Assembly (NCBI RefSeq): GCF_001885215.1
Contig: NZ_CP018091.1
Span: forward strand, 682,001-746,000
Origin: Synechococcus sp. SynAce01
GTDB lineage: Bacteria > Cyanobacteriota > Cyanobacteriia > PCC-6307 > Cyanobiaceae
Length of the DNA stretch: 64,000 nt
Direction: 5' to 3'
The position numbers and the translations under genes were made by a program. Positions 35,788 to 45,001 of this stretch are shown here, piece by piece. Numbering within the stretch: the first letter of the stretch is position 1; each line of letters opens with the position of its first letter. A model generated the notes under the pieces. That model worked only from the letters and a program-made list of their open reading frames with translations, had not been told where the DNA came from and did not search any database.

Positions 35788-36501
35788 TCAGGCGACCAGC
35801 TGAAGCAAACCCATCAGCCCACCGGCCACGGGGCGGTGGCGAGCAAAAGCGAAGCCGGCCGCCAGCGCCAGCCGCTCCTGCTCGGGTGCGGTCGGGAAGC
35901 GCTCCAGGCTGGTTTCGAGATAGGCGTACTGCTCGGGCAGCTCAAACCAGCGCGCGGTGGGCACCACCAGATTGCGCAGATAGAAGCGCTGGAACGCGGC
36001 CGTGAGGGCACCGGCCGCCGTGGCCGGATCGGACCGGTTGAAATCCAGCACGGCGGCGCGGCCAGCGGGCCGCAGCAGGCGCCGCAGTTCGCGCAGCCCT
36101 GCGGCCGGATCGGCCAGGTTGCGCAGCCCGTAGGCCATCACTGCCCCATCGGCCGAGCCGGCGGGCAGGCCCGTGGCCAGGGCATCGCCCTGCTGCCAGC
36201 GCAGGGGCAACCAGGGCTGGAGCTGGCTGCGGCGGCGGGCAACGGCCAGGGGCGCGGCGGCGGCATCGAGGCCGAGCACCTCCCCACCGGGCCGCAGCCG
36301 CTCGGCGAGCACCAAGGCCAGATCACCGGTGCCGCAGCAGAGATCGATCAGCCGCTGGCCGGGACGGGGCTGCAGCCAATGCAGCGCCTGACGCTTCCAG
36401 AAGCGATGCAGACCAAGGCTGAGCAGGTCGTTGAGCTGGTCATAACGCGGGGCGATGGCGTCGAACAACTCACGCACCGCCTCGGGATCAGCAGGCTTCA
36501 A
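35788..36501 (-). CDS. MenG/UbiE-type quinone C-methyltransferase
   Basis: This 237-residue class I SAM methyltransferase has FDAIAPRYDQLNDLLSLGLH near residue 13 (UbiE/MenG signature), the SAM loop RLIDLCCGTGDLALVLAERL near residue 50, and NLADPAAGLRELRRLLRPAG later. In cyanobacteria this family makes the last methylation of phylloquinone or plastoquinone precursors. Which quinone is its substrate cannot be decided from sequence. The 3' end lies 23 nt from glyQ. Confidence 0.88.
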   Translation of the reverse strand: MKPADPEAVRELFDAIAPRYDQLNDLLSLGLHRFWKRQALHWLQPRPGQRLIDLCCGTGDLALVLAERLRPGGEVLGLDAAAAPLAVARRRSQLQPWLPLRWQQGDALATGLPAGSADGAVMAYGLRNLADPAAGLRELRRLLRPAGRAAVLDFNRSDPATAAGALTAAFQRFYLRNLVVPTARWFELPEQYAYLETSLERFPTAPEQERLALAAGFAFARHRPVAGGLMGLLQLVA

Positions 36502-36541
36502 GCGGCAGCTGGGGCGAATGACAACTCTGAAACATGGCTGC

Positions 36542-36886
36542 TCAGGAGGATGGCAGACCGGGGCAACGGGCGGGTTCCACCAGACAATCGAGCGAGGTGT
36601 CCCAGGGCAGAGCGACGGAATCGAGGCTGATACCGGTGCCCGTGGCGAACGGTACGTTCGTCAGGCCATCGACCATCAGCCGGTAGGGGGAACTGACAGT
36701 GAGCACCATCACTGTGGCCAGGCCGACGGCGGCGGAGCAGACCATGCAGCCGGCCAGCATCAACGAAAACTCCTGGCGGTCGTTGGCGGCCTGCATCAGC
36801 GAAAGCGCCCAACCCACCAGCGCCACCACAGTTGCAACCACCAGAAGAGCGAGGGTTGTCGAGACGAGTGGGGGCAGAGCCGACAC
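36542..36886 (-). CDS. Small two-span membrane protein, DUF-like
   Basis: This 114-residue protein has two hydrophobic segments (LVSTTLALLVVATVVALVGWAL and LMLAGCMVCSAAVGLATVMVL) flanking a polar loop (MQAANDRQEF). A C-terminal soluble tail with cysteines (SLDCLVEPARCPG) follows, probably periplasmic. I recognise no family. It stands between menG and hisF on the same strand with short gaps of about 40 nt. Confidence 0.55.
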   Translation of the reverse strand: MSALPPLVSTTLALLVVATVVALVGWALSLMQAANDRQEFSLMLAGCMVCSAAVGLATVMVLTVSSPYRLMVDGLTNVPFATGTGISLDSVALPWDTSLDCLVEPARCPGLPSS

Positions 36887-36929
36887 GGTGGCGTCAGAAG
36901 AAAGTGAATCAGGTGTTACAACCTGAGAA

Positions 36930-37730
36930 TCAACTGTAAAGGCTCGTTACAGCCTTTTGCGGCCCCTCCAGCGGACGGATCGCCAGCCCCCTGGCGATCA
37001 GGTCGGTCTTGATCGCTTCGATGCTGAGCACGCCGTCGTGGAGCAGGGAGGCGAGCAGGGAGGCCGAGGCCCCGCCCTGCTCCAGGGCGGCGGCGATGTG
37101 ATCGATGCAGCCGGCGCCTCCTGAGGCGATCACCGGCACCGAGACGGCGCTGGCCACCGCGCTGGTGAGCGCCAGGTCGTAGCCGGCCTGGGTGCCATCG
37201 CCATCCATGGAGGTGAGCAGCAGTTCGCCGGCACCGAGCGCCACCACCTGGCGGGCCCAGGCCACGGCATCGAGGCCGGTGTTCTGCCGGCCCCCTTGCA
37301 CAAACACATCCCAACCCGTGCCCTCGGCGCGGCGGCGGGCATCGATCGCCACAACGATGCATTGACAGCCGAACTGCCGGGCCCCTTGCGCCACCAGATC
37401 GGGATCGCGCACCGCCGCTGAATTGAGGCTCACCTTGTCGGCGCCAGCGCGCAGCAGGGCGGTGATCCCCTCCACGCTGCCAATGCCGCCGCCGACGGTG
37501 AAGGGGATCGTCACGGCTTCAGCGGTCTGGCGCACCAGCTCCACCAGGGTGGTGCGGCCCTGATGGCTGGCGGCGATGTCGAGAAAGACCAGTTCGTCGG
37601 CACCGGCGGCGTCGTAACGGCAGGCCAGGGCCACCGGATCACCGGCATCGCGCAGCCCAACGAAATTGACCCCCTTGACCACCCGGCCGTCAGCCACATC
37701 GAGGCAGGGAATGATGCGCTTGGCGACCAT
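36930..37730 (-). CDS. hisF: Imidazole glycerol phosphate synthase subunit HisF
   Basis: This 266-residue TIM barrel is a cyclase with catalytic Asp11 in [27 protein letters not shown] follows near residue 83, then VVAIDARRR with the second catalytic Asp. [14 protein letters not shown] lies near residue 205. It uses the ammonia from HisH to form imidazole glycerol phosphate and AICAR in histidine synthesis. HisH is not in the window. The length is slightly above the family's 255. Confidence 0.96.
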   Translation of the reverse strand: MVAKRIIPCLDVADGRVVKGVNFVGLRDAGDPVALACRYDAAGADELVFLDIAASHQGRTTLVELVRQTAEAVTIPFTVGGGIGSVEGITALLRAGADKVSLNSAAVRDPDLVAQGARQFGCQCIVVAIDARRRAEGTGWDVFVQGGRQNTGLDAVAWARQVVALGAGELLLTSMDGDGTQAGYDLALTSAVASAVSVPVIASGGAGCIDHIAAALEQGGASASLLASLLHDGVLSIEAIKTDLIARGLAIRPLEGPQKAVTSLYS

Positions 37731-37788
37731 GGAGGGGGGAAACGGGGGGCGCTGTTAGGGTTGCGCGACTTGCCCAGCCGCGCTGGCC

Positions 37789-38013
37789 ATGACTCAGGCT
37801 GCCACCCCAGGATCCATCGACATCGGCTCCCGGGTGAGGATCACCCGCGTGCGCGATCGCATCCCCGCCGATCTGGTTGAAGCGCTCAAGAGCGATGCCT
37901 CCGGCACCGTCAGCGGTTTCAAGATGACCGACGGCAGCGGCATCGGCGTGGTGGTGGAACTCAGCAACGGCAGCAGCGGCTGGTTCTTCGACGACGAAAT
38001 CGCCCCGGCCTGA
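37789..38013 (+). CDS. petP: Cytochrome b6f complex subunit PetP (DUF2862)
   Basis: This 74-residue protein carries the DUF2862 pattern IGSRVRITRVRDRIP, then GTVSGFKMTDGSGIGVVVEL and GWFFDDEIAP. It matches the small SH3-like PetP subunit of cyanobacterial cytochrome b6f, which stabilises the complex and linear electron flow. An N-terminal extension of about 10 residues is typical in picocyanobacteria. The gene lies 57 nt after the start of the divergent hisF and 67 nt before chlG. Confidence 0.85.
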   Translation: MTQAATPGSIDIGSRVRITRVRDRIPADLVEALKSDASGTVSGFKMTDGSGIGVVVELSNGSSGWFFDDEIAPA

Positions 38014-38080
38014 AACCATCCATCCCGCCGATGACGGTCGAGCCGGTTTCGGTCATGCTGGTGATCTCTGCTTCCATCTC

Positions 38081-39070
38081 TTGAGCGACGCCCCCGATTC
38101 CCCCCCCAGCAGCAGCGGCGGAAAAGCCCGCCAGCTGCTGGGCATGAAGGGGGCCGCAGGCACCACCAGCATCTGGAAGCTGCGGCTGCAGCTGATGAAA
38201 CCGGTCACCTGGATCCCCCTGATCTGGGGCGTGATCTGTGGAGCGGCTGCCTCGGGCAACTACGTGTGGAGCGGCCGCGACTTCGGCGCCGCCATCGCCT
38301 GCATGTTGATGAGTGGTCCGTTGCTGGCCGGCTACACCCAAACCATCAACGACTACTACGACCGCGAGATCGACGCGATCAACGAGCCCTACCGGCCGAT
38401 CCCCTCCGGGGCGATCTCCCTGGAGCAGGTGCGGGTGCAGATCTGGGTGCTGCTGCTCTCGGGGCTGGCCGTGGCGGGGGGCCTCGATCTCTGGGCGGGC
38501 CACCGCACCCCGGTGCTGTTGCTACTCGCCCTGGGCGGATCGCTGGTCAGTTACATCTATTCGGCGCCACCGCTGAAGCTCAAGCAGAACGGCTGGCTGG
38601 GCAACTATGCCCTTGGCGCCAGTTACATCGCTTTGCCCTGGTGGGCCGGGCAGGCCCTGTTCGGCCGGCTCACCTGGACCACAGCCCTGCTCACCCTGGC
38701 CTACAGCCTGGCCGGGCTCGGCATTGCTGTGGTCAACGACTTCAAGAGCGTGGAAGGCGACCGGGCGATGGGGCTGAAATCGCTGCCGGTGGTGTTCGGC
38801 ATCGAGCGGGCCAGCTGGATCAGCGCCGGCATGATTGATCTGTTCCAGCTGGCGATGGTGGCTGTGCTGATCGCCATTGGCCAGAACTTCGCCGCGGTGC
38901 TGCTGGTGCTGCTGATCATTCCCCAGATCACCTTCCAGGACATCTGGCTGCTGCGCGATCCGGTGGCCTTTGACGTGAAGTATCAGGCGAGCGCCCAGCC
39001 GTTTCTGGTGCTGGGGATGCTGGTGACGGCGCTCGCGATCGGCCACAGCAGCCTCACGGCCGTGTTGTGA
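38081..39070 (+). CDS. chlG: Chlorophyll synthase ChlG
   Basis: This 329-residue UbiA-family prenyltransferase has the family start KARQLLGMKGAAG near residue 15. The first prenyl-diphosphate motif NDYYDREIDAINEPYRPIPS is near residue 90, and the second NDFKSVEGDRAMGLKSLPV is near residue 225, followed by DVKYQASAQPFLV. It attaches a phytyl or geranylgeranyl tail to chlorophyllide in the membrane. The start is TTG 38081, which gives the family N-terminus MSD; the next ATG (38143) lies inside the conserved part. It overlaps the next gene by 4 nt. Confidence 0.95.
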   Translation: MSDAPDSPPSSSGGKARQLLGMKGAAGTTSIWKLRLQLMKPVTWIPLIWGVICGAAASGNYVWSGRDFGAAIACMLMSGPLLAGYTQTINDYYDREIDAINEPYRPIPSGAISLEQVRVQIWVLLLSGLAVAGGLDLWAGHRTPVLLLLALGGSLVSYIYSAPPLKLKQNGWLGNYALGASYIALPWWAGQALFGRLTWTTALLTLAYSLAGLGIAVVNDFKSVEGDRAMGLKSLPVVFGIERASWISAGMIDLFQLAMVAVLIAIGQNFAAVLLVLLIIPQITFQDIWLLRDPVAFDVKYQASAQPFLVLGMLVTALAIGHSSLTAVL

Positions 39071-41343
39071 CCAGCGAAGTCTCTCGCAAGGGATCCCCCA
39101 CCCGCCTGAGGGGCGAGGAAAGGAAAACGTCGACCCGGCAAAGCCGCAAGAAGCTGCTGCTGGCCGGGCTGTTGGCAGCGGGAGTCGGCAGCGCCGCAGC
39201 CTTCGGCCAAGCGTCGCTGGTGCGCTCGGTCGACGGGATGCTGCCTGACGTGGCGCGGATCAACACCTTCAACCGACCCGGCACGGTGACGATCCTTTCG
39301 GCCGATGGCCAGGTGCTGCAGAAGCTCGGCCCTGCCACCCGCGAGAAGGTGGCTGCCGGTTCGATGCCCGAGCTGCTGCGCCAGGCGTTCGTGGCCGCCG
39401 AAGACCGGCGCTTCTACGAGCACGACGGTGTTGACATCTGGGGGATCGGCCGGGCCATGGTGCGCAACATCCGCCGCGGCGCAGTGGAAGAAGGCGCCAG
39501 CACCATCACCCAGCAGCTGGCCCGCACGGTGTACCTCAGCCAGGACCGCACCCTGGTCCGCAAGCTCAAAGAGGCGGCCCTGGCCGGCAAGATCGAGCGC
39601 CAGCTCAGCAAACAAGAGATCCTCGATCAATACATCAACTATGTGTATCTGGGCTCAGGCGCCTACGGCGTCGCCGATGCGGCCTGGATCTACTTCTCCA
39701 AGGCCGCCGACCAGCTCACCCTGCCGGAAGCAGCCCTGATCGCCGGCCTGCCGCCGGCCCCGTCGGTGTATTCGCCGCTCGTGAACGAAGACCTGGCCCT
39801 ACAGCGGCGAGCACTGGTGCTGGGCCGGATGCGCCAGGCGGGGTTCATCAGCGCTTCCGAGCAGACCGAGGCCGAGGCCACACCGCTCCGGCTCCAACCG
39901 GCCTTGCCCAAGTACTGGAACAGTGAGGCCCCCTACTTCACCAGCTGGGTGGCCCAGGAGCTACCCAATGTGTTAACTCCTGAGCAGCTTGAGGTGGGCG
40001 GACTGACGATACGCAGCAGCCTCAACCTGGCCATGCAGACGGAGGCCCAGAAGGTGATCAGCAGCAGTGCCAGCGGCTCCATGGAGGGGGCGCTAGTCAC
40101 CGTCGAGCCGGGCACCGGCCTGGTGCGTGCCCTGGTGGGCGGTAAGGATTACAACAAAAGCCAGTTCAACCGAGCCACTCAGGCGCTGCGATCACCCGGC
40201 TCCACCTTCAAGCTGTTCGTCTATCTCGCCGCCCTCAAGGAGGGGATGCGGCCAGAAACCGTCTTGGACGACAAGAAGCGCTGCTTCGCTGGCTACTGCC
40301 CCAAGAACTTCGGTGATCGCTACCGAGGCAAGGTGACGATGGCCACGGCCCTGCAGAGCTCTCTCAACGTGGTGGCGGTGAGCCTGCTGCAGCAGGTGGG
40401 CTTCGACAAGGTGATCGCCATGGCTAAGAGCCTGGGAATCACCCGTGAGCTGGGCCGCTTCTACCCGATGGCGCTGGGCGCCTACGAGCAGACCGTGCTT
40501 GACATGACCGCCGCCTATGCCGCCGTGATCAACCGCGGCGTGTTCGTGCCACCCACCCCGTTCGAGGAGATCAGCGGCCCCGACGGCGAACTGCTCTGGA
40601 GCAGGCGCCTGCAGTCGGACCGGGGCCGGCGGGTGGTCGACAGCGACATCGCCGACGCGATGGTCTGGATGCTGCAGCGGGTGGTGACTGGTGGCACCGG
40701 TGGAGCGGCGTCGATCGGCAGGCCTGTGGCCGGCAAGACCGGCACCTCCGAGGGCGCCCGTGACGTCTGGTTCATCGGCGCGATCCCCCAGCTCACCACC
40801 GGCATCTGGCTGGGCTGGGACAACAACCGCTCCTCCAAGAGCGACAGCGGTGCTGCCGCCGCCGCCTGGGGCCGGTACATGCGCGTGATCGCGAAGGATC
40901 TGCCCGTACGGCAGTTCCCGCCCAAGCCCGTGCTCACGGGCAGCTTCAAGGCCAACAAACCCGCCGCGAAGAAGCCAGCCGCCCCAACCGCCAGCCCGGC
41001 CCCCGCCCGCGAGCAGCCCAGGCCGTGGGAGCAGGATCGGCCAGAGCCGACGTCCAGCTTCGAGCCCCGTGACTTCCAGCCCGAGGAACCAATTCCGGCA
41101 CCCACTCGGGCTCCCGCGAGCCGCCCATCCCAACCCCAGTCCAGGCCAGCCCCACAGGCGGTGCCCAGACCGGCCTCGCCACCGAGCCGCCCGCCCCAGC
41201 CAGTCGCTCCTGTTCCGGCGCCAACTCCTGCTGCCCGGCCGCCGGCCAGCCAGCCAGCACCAGCGCCCGCTCCCCCGCCAGCACCACCGCCAACAGCACC
41301 ACCGCCGGTGCTGGCACCAACGGCACCACCGCCACCACCTTGA
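39067..41343 (+). CDS. Class A penicillin-binding protein (PBP1A type)
   Basis: The protein has 758 residues. After a basic cytoplasmic start and one membrane helix (residues 29-46) comes a GT51 transglycosylase domain with catalytic Glu112 in AAEDRRFYEHDGVD and GASTITQQLARTV. The transpeptidase domain follows with Ser379 in SPGSTFK, SLN (Ser432) and KTGT (Lys557). It makes and crosslinks peptidoglycan. From about residue 625 the tail is a long proline/alanine-rich disordered stretch (over 130 residues). It starts at GTG inside the chlG stop and is coupled to chlG, an unusual pairing. Confidence 0.92.
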   Translation: MTSEVSRKGSPTRLRGEERKTSTRQSRKKLLLAGLLAAGVGSAAAFGQASLVRSVDGMLPDVARINTFNRPGTVTILSADGQVLQKLGPATREKVAAGSMPELLRQAFVAAEDRRFYEHDGVDIWGIGRAMVRNIRRGAVEEGASTITQQLARTVYLSQDRTLVRKLKEAALAGKIERQLSKQEILDQYINYVYLGSGAYGVADAAWIYFSKAADQLTLPEAALIAGLPPAPSVYSPLVNEDLALQRRALVLGRMRQAGFISASEQTEAEATPLRLQPALPKYWNSEAPYFTSWVAQELPNVLTPEQLEVGGLTIRSSLNLAMQTEAQKVISSSASGSMEGALVTVEPGTGLVRALVGGKDYNKSQFNRATQALRSPGSTFKLFVYLAALKEGMRPETVLDDKKRCFAGYCPKNFGDRYRGKVTMATALQSSLNVVAVSLLQQVGFDKVIAMAKSLGITRELGRFYPMALGAYEQTVLDMTAAYAAVINRGVFVPPTPFEEISGPDGELLWSRRLQSDRGRRVVDSDIADAMVWMLQRVVTGGTGGAASIGRPVAGKTGTSEGARDVWFIGAIPQLTTGIWLGWDNNRSSKSDSGAAAAAWGRYMRVIAKDLPVRQFPPKPVLTGSFKANKPAAKKPAAPTASPAPAREQPRPWEQDRPEPTSSFEPRDFQPEEPIPAPTRAPASRPSQPQSRPAPQAVPRPASPPSRPPQPVAPVPAPTPAARPPASQPAPAPAPPPAPPPTAPPPVLAPTAPPPPP

Positions 41344-41360
41344 GCTAACGCCTTGAGCCT

Positions 41361-42722
41361 TCAGCCCGGGGCCTGGAGCACGGCGGCGTAGAAGCCATCG
41401 CCGCCGCCCGGCGTGGGCCAGAGCTGAAGTTCCGAACGCTGGCTCCAGCTGGGGTGGCCCGCCAGGAAGGCCGTGACCAGTTCACCGTTTTCACGGGGAT
41501 GGACGGTGCAGGTGGCATAAACCAGCCGACCGCCTGGCTTGAGCAAGGGCACCATCCCCTCCAGCAGGCGGCGTTGCAGCACAACCAGATCATCGATGGC
41601 GGCGGGGGTGATCCGCCAGCGGGCATCGGCATGGCGGGCCAGGGTGCCAAGACCGGAGCAGGGGGCGTCGACAAGAATCCGATCGAAGCTCTCAGCTGGC
41701 AATTCGCTGGCCAGCTCGGCCGCATCGGTCTCGTGCTGCTGAATCGAGGCCAGCCCCAACCGCTCGGCATTGACGCCGACGCGGCGCAGGCGGCCAGCGG
41801 AGCGATCAACGGCCAGCACCACCCCCTGATCGGCCATCAATTCGGCCAGATGGGTGCTCTTGCCGCCGGGGGCCGCGCAGGCATCAAGCAGACGTTCACC
41901 AGGGAGGGGCTCCAGCAAAGGGGCGATCCGCTGGGCGCTGCGGTCCTGAACGCACCAGTGGCCTTCGGCATAGCCGGGCAGGGCGCGCAGATCACCGCAG
42001 CGGCCGTGGAGCGTCAGCCCCCAGGCTTGATCAACAAGGGGTTCAGCGGCCACGCCAGCGGCGGCAAAAGCGGCGAGCACCGCCTCACGGCTTGCCTGCA
42101 GCCGGTTGACACGCAGATCCAGGGAGGGCGGCAGATTGGCCGCCACACCGAACGCCTCAGCGCCTTCGGGCGGCAGCCATTGCAGCAGATCGGCAGCCAG
42201 CCAGTTGGGCAGGGAGTGGCGCAAACCAAGGGCCGCGACGGGTTCGGCAGGCAGCGGTAGGGGGCTGCTGGCAGCGGCGCTACGGCGACGCAGAAAGGCG
42301 CGCAACACACCATTCACCACCGGCGCCAGCCGGGCCAGACCATCCCGTTTGGCCAGTTCCACGGTGGTGCTCACCGCCGCTGAGGCGGGAACCCGTTCGG
42401 TGGCGAGCAGCTGGTAGAGGCCGAGGTGCAGCAGCCAGCGCAGCTTGGGAGGCTGACGTTCGGCCGGCACCTTGCCGAGCTGGTCGAGCCAGGCATCCAG
42501 GCGGCGGCGCTGGCGGATCGCCCCGAAACAGAGCTCGGTCGCCAGGGCACGGTCAGGCGGCGAGAGCGGCAGGCGGCGCAGTTCCCGCTCCAGGGCCAAA
42601 TCGGCATAGGCCCCGGCCGCCACGGCCAGAAGCGCCCGCCAGGCCACCCGCCGCGAGTCGAGTCCGGCGGCTTCTGGCTGCAAGGCAGCCGCAAAAGCAT
42701 CGCGATCCGGCGCAGCGGTCAT
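41361..42722 (-). CDS. rsmB: 16S rRNA (cytosine-967-C5)-methyltransferase RsmB
   Basis: The enzyme has 453 residues. The N-terminal NusB-like domain (residues 20-150) carries LATELCFGAIRQRRRLD and ERVPASAAVSTTVELAKRDG. The C-terminal SAM domain has DACAAPGGKSTHLAEL near residue 270, VDAPCSGLGTLARH near residue 345 and VYATCTVHPREN with the catalytic cysteine near residue 410. ATG 42722 is the first start not overlapping the upstream gene. It shares its strand with the ATL gene 13 nt upstream. Confidence 0.93.
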   Translation of the reverse strand: MTAAPDRDAFAAALQPEAAGLDSRRVAWRALLAVAAGAYADLALERELRRLPLSPPDRALATELCFGAIRQRRRLDAWLDQLGKVPAERQPPKLRWLLHLGLYQLLATERVPASAAVSTTVELAKRDGLARLAPVVNGVLRAFLRRRSAAASSPLPLPAEPVAALGLRHSLPNWLAADLLQWLPPEGAEAFGVAANLPPSLDLRVNRLQASREAVLAAFAAAGVAAEPLVDQAWGLTLHGRCGDLRALPGYAEGHWCVQDRSAQRIAPLLEPLPGERLLDACAAPGGKSTHLAELMADQGVVLAVDRSAGRLRRVGVNAERLGLASIQQHETDAAELASELPAESFDRILVDAPCSGLGTLARHADARWRITPAAIDDLVVLQRRLLEGMVPLLKPGGRLVYATCTVHPRENGELVTAFLAGHPSWSQRSELQLWPTPGGGDGFYAAVLQAPG

Positions 42723-42735
42723 GGTTGGGGAGTGG

Positions 42736-43074
42736 TCATTGCGGCACCCAGAGATAGCTCCGCAGGGCCAGGCGGCCCGCCCCATCCACGGGGATGCCTT
42801 CAGCGATCAGCAGCTCGCGCTGGATCCAATCGCTGCCTTCGCGGCTGAGGCTCATGCTGATCTGGCCTCGGGCGCTGACGACCCGGTGCCAGGGGACCGG
42901 TGAGGGCAGGGCGAGACGACGCAACGACCAACCCACCTGGCGGGCGCAGCCGTAAGCGCCGATCCAGTCGGCAACCTGGCCATAGGTGGCGAGGCGACCC
43001 TGGGGGATGGGCGCCACGACGGCATAGACCCGCTGATCGAAGCCAACGGCGGCGGCAGGCAGGGCAGGCCTCAT
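42736..43074 (-). CDS. Alkyltransferase-like protein (MGMT fold, no catalytic Cys)
   Basis: This 112-residue protein has the DNA-binding part of O6-alkylguanine transferases: VVAPIPQGRLATYGQVADWIG near residue 20, then RQVGWSLRRL. In the active-site motif PxHR the family cysteine is replaced by tryptophan (VPWHRVV, Trp62), as in ATL proteins. Such proteins bind alkylated guanine but do not transfer the alkyl group; they flag lesions for nucleotide excision repair. The start ATG 43074 avoids overlap with divergent trmH. It precedes rsmB by 13 nt. Confidence 0.85.
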   Translation of the reverse strand: MRPALPAAAVGFDQRVYAVVAPIPQGRLATYGQVADWIGAYGCARQVGWSLRRLALPSPVPWHRVVSARGQISMSLSREGSDWIQRELLIAEGIPVDGAGRLALRSYLWVPQ

Positions 43075-43165
43075 CAATTCATGATCCCACCCCTGCTTGC
43101 AGGAGCCGCGCTTGCTGCAGTCAAACCATGATCGAGCCTTAAGGTCTGAAGCTCCGCCCCGTTCC

Positions 43166-43855
43166 ATGCCGCTGCTGCCGCGCCGCTACGAGCGACTCCA
43201 GGCCGTGCTGAATCGGCGCATGGCCGATCTCACGCTGCTGCTGGAGGCGGTGGACAAGCCCCACAACCTCTCGGCAATCTTGCGCAGCTGCGACGCCGTT
43301 GGGGTGCTCGAAGCCCATGCGGTGAGTCTGCCGGGCCGCAGCCGCCGCTTCAACCAGGCCTCCCTGGGCAGCGAGAAGTGGGTGGCGGTGCACCCCCACG
43401 CCACGGTGGAGGAGGGGCTGCAACGGCTGCGGCGGGAAGGGTTCCGGATCTACGGCACCCATCTGGGCGTGAACGCGGTGGACTATCGCCAATGCGATTT
43501 CACCGGACCAACGGCCTTCGTGCTCGGGGCCGAGAAGTGGGGCCTGAGCGCGGCGGCCAGCGCAGGCGTGGACCAGGGTCTGTTTGTGCCGATGGGCGGC
43601 ATGGTTCAGTCGCTGAACGTATCGGTGGCGGCGGCGGTGCTGCTGTTCGAGGCACTGCGCCAGCGGCAGGCAGCAGGGCTTCTGCCCCTGGCCGGCGAGG
43701 GGGTGCCGGCAGAGCGGCGTAATGGCCTGCTGTTCGAGTGGGCCTACCCCCAGGTCGCCGACTGGTGCCGCCGCGAAGGTCGTGCTTACCCAGCGCTCTC
43801 AGCGGAAGGGGCGATCAGCGAAGAGCTGCCGCGCACACTGCGGCTGCGCTGCTGA
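43166..43855 (+). CDS. trmH: tRNA (guanosine-18-2'-O)-methyltransferase TrmH
   Basis: The enzyme has 229 residues. Its SPOUT-class motifs are NLSAILRSCDAVGV near residue 32, FVLGAEKWGLS near residue 120 and MVQSLNVSVAAAVLLFEALR near residue 148. It methylates the ribose of G18 in tRNA D-loops. The start ATG 43166 follows from family length and from the divergent neighbour. The C-terminal extension of about 50 residues is typical of TrmH. Confidence 0.92.
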   Translation: MPLLPRRYERLQAVLNRRMADLTLLLEAVDKPHNLSAILRSCDAVGVLEAHAVSLPGRSRRFNQASLGSEKWVAVHPHATVEEGLQRLRREGFRIYGTHLGVNAVDYRQCDFTGPTAFVLGAEKWGLSAAASAGVDQGLFVPMGGMVQSLNVSVAAAVLLFEALRQRQAAGLLPLAGEGVPAERRNGLLFEWAYPQVADWCRREGRAYPALSAEGAISEELPRTLRLRC

Positions 43856-43884
43856 CACGTCTGAAGTGGTCAGTAGGCCAACAC

Positions 43885-44142
43885 TCAGAATGGAATCATC
43901 ACATCATCGCGATGGGGCTCCGTCCGACCGGCCTGGCCGGAGCGGGCCCGCGGCAACCAGAGGGCCAGAGCCAGACCAGCGAGCTCAAGCAGCAGGAGCC
44001 GACCGCCAAGCAAGACCACAAGCAGCAACCCCACCGCCAGGATGTGCTCCAGCAGAGCGATCACGTCGTCGGCGTTGGCGGAACCAAGCAACCAGAGCAA
44101 GGTGGCGGCAGCGAGCAGAACAAACGTGAGCCAGAGGGGCAT
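43885..44142 (-). CDS. Small membrane protein, function unknown
   Basis: This 85-residue protein starts at ATG 44142 (MPLWLTFVLLAAATLLWLLG), with a second hydrophobic segment at about residues 33-60 (AVGLLLVVLLGGRLLLLEL) and a basic tail. An alternative start 45 nt upstream gives 100 residues. It is a hairpin-like two-span protein of unknown family. Its stop is close to trmH on the convergent strand. Confidence 0.5.
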   Translation of the reverse strand: MPLWLTFVLLAAATLLWLLGSANADDVIALLEHILAVGLLLVVLLGGRLLLLELAGLALALWLPRARSGQAGRTEPHRDDVMIPF

Positions 44143-44173
44143 GGGGAATGTCGAGGCGCCTAGGCGTAGCGGA

Positions 44174-45001
44174 TTAATCCCGGCCATTCATTTTGAGCGG
44201 CTCGGTGGCGCTGCGTGGGTTCAGGGGGAACGTTCCAGCCAGGAGAGTCGCCGGATCAATCAGTACAGCGGCTATGGACGGGCCGTGTGCTGGGCGAAGC
44301 GAGCTGAGAATCACGCAGTTCTGGGCGAAGGTGAGGGTAGAGATCATGGCCGCGGTCGCAGGAGACAGCTGCGCCATCGCCATCAGGGTTTCTACAAAGC
44401 TGTTTCCACAAGGCTGCGGTCGTCAGGTGAGAGAAAGGAGCGATTGGTGTAATCGATACAGAGCTTGAGCACTTCCAGGGCAGACCAGCAATTGTGCAGG
44501 CCTTAGCGGGTGGGATAGCCGTAAATATCGACAGTGATCCAATAGGACGTTTCCACATCTTCAAAGATGTAGAGGCCGCCAGGACGGAGCAACTGATCGA
44601 ACAGAATTGAGAAACTGGAGAGCTGATGGGGCGGAAAATGGGAGCCGTCGTCGACGATCAGATGAACGGGGTGGCGAATGGATGCGATCACGCCCTGCAC
44701 GGCAGCGGGATCCCCCTGATCCACCTGGAACACATCATTGCCAACACCAGAGAGGCTCAGGTCACGATCCAGGCAATACACATGCGCGCGTGGGAATCAA
44801 GAGATGCGAGAAGGGAAGGCTCTTACCCTCCCCATAGCCGATTTCGACAATGGCCAGAGTTTTGCAGCGCCTGAGCGGGGCAAGAAAAAGAGGACAAAAG
44901 CGGACATAGCCGTGATGCGTGGTCTTGTCGGTCCGGCATTCAGCTCCGACCGCCTGCACGAAGGCCTGATCAAAGGTAGGTCGTTTGGACGGAGAGGCCA
45001 T
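44174..45001 (-). pseudogene. Decayed class I SAM methyltransferase gene
   Basis: Pieces of one methyltransferase can be read in order on the minus strand. The N-terminal piece has TDKTTHHGYVRFCPLFLAPL and IVEIGYGEGKSL. The middle piece, in another frame, has VYCLDRDLSLSGVGND, VDDGSHFPPHQLSSFSILFD and LLRPGGLYIFEDVETSYW. Further on in that frame comes FLSPDDRSLVETAL, and the last piece, in a third frame, has ISTLTFAQNCVIL. Between them are a frameshift near 44780, an in-frame TAA at 44503-44505, a TAG at 44392-44394 and a second frameshift. The family (demethylmacrocin-O-methyltransferase-like) modifies sugars or small molecules. The gene is dead. Confidence 0.8.
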
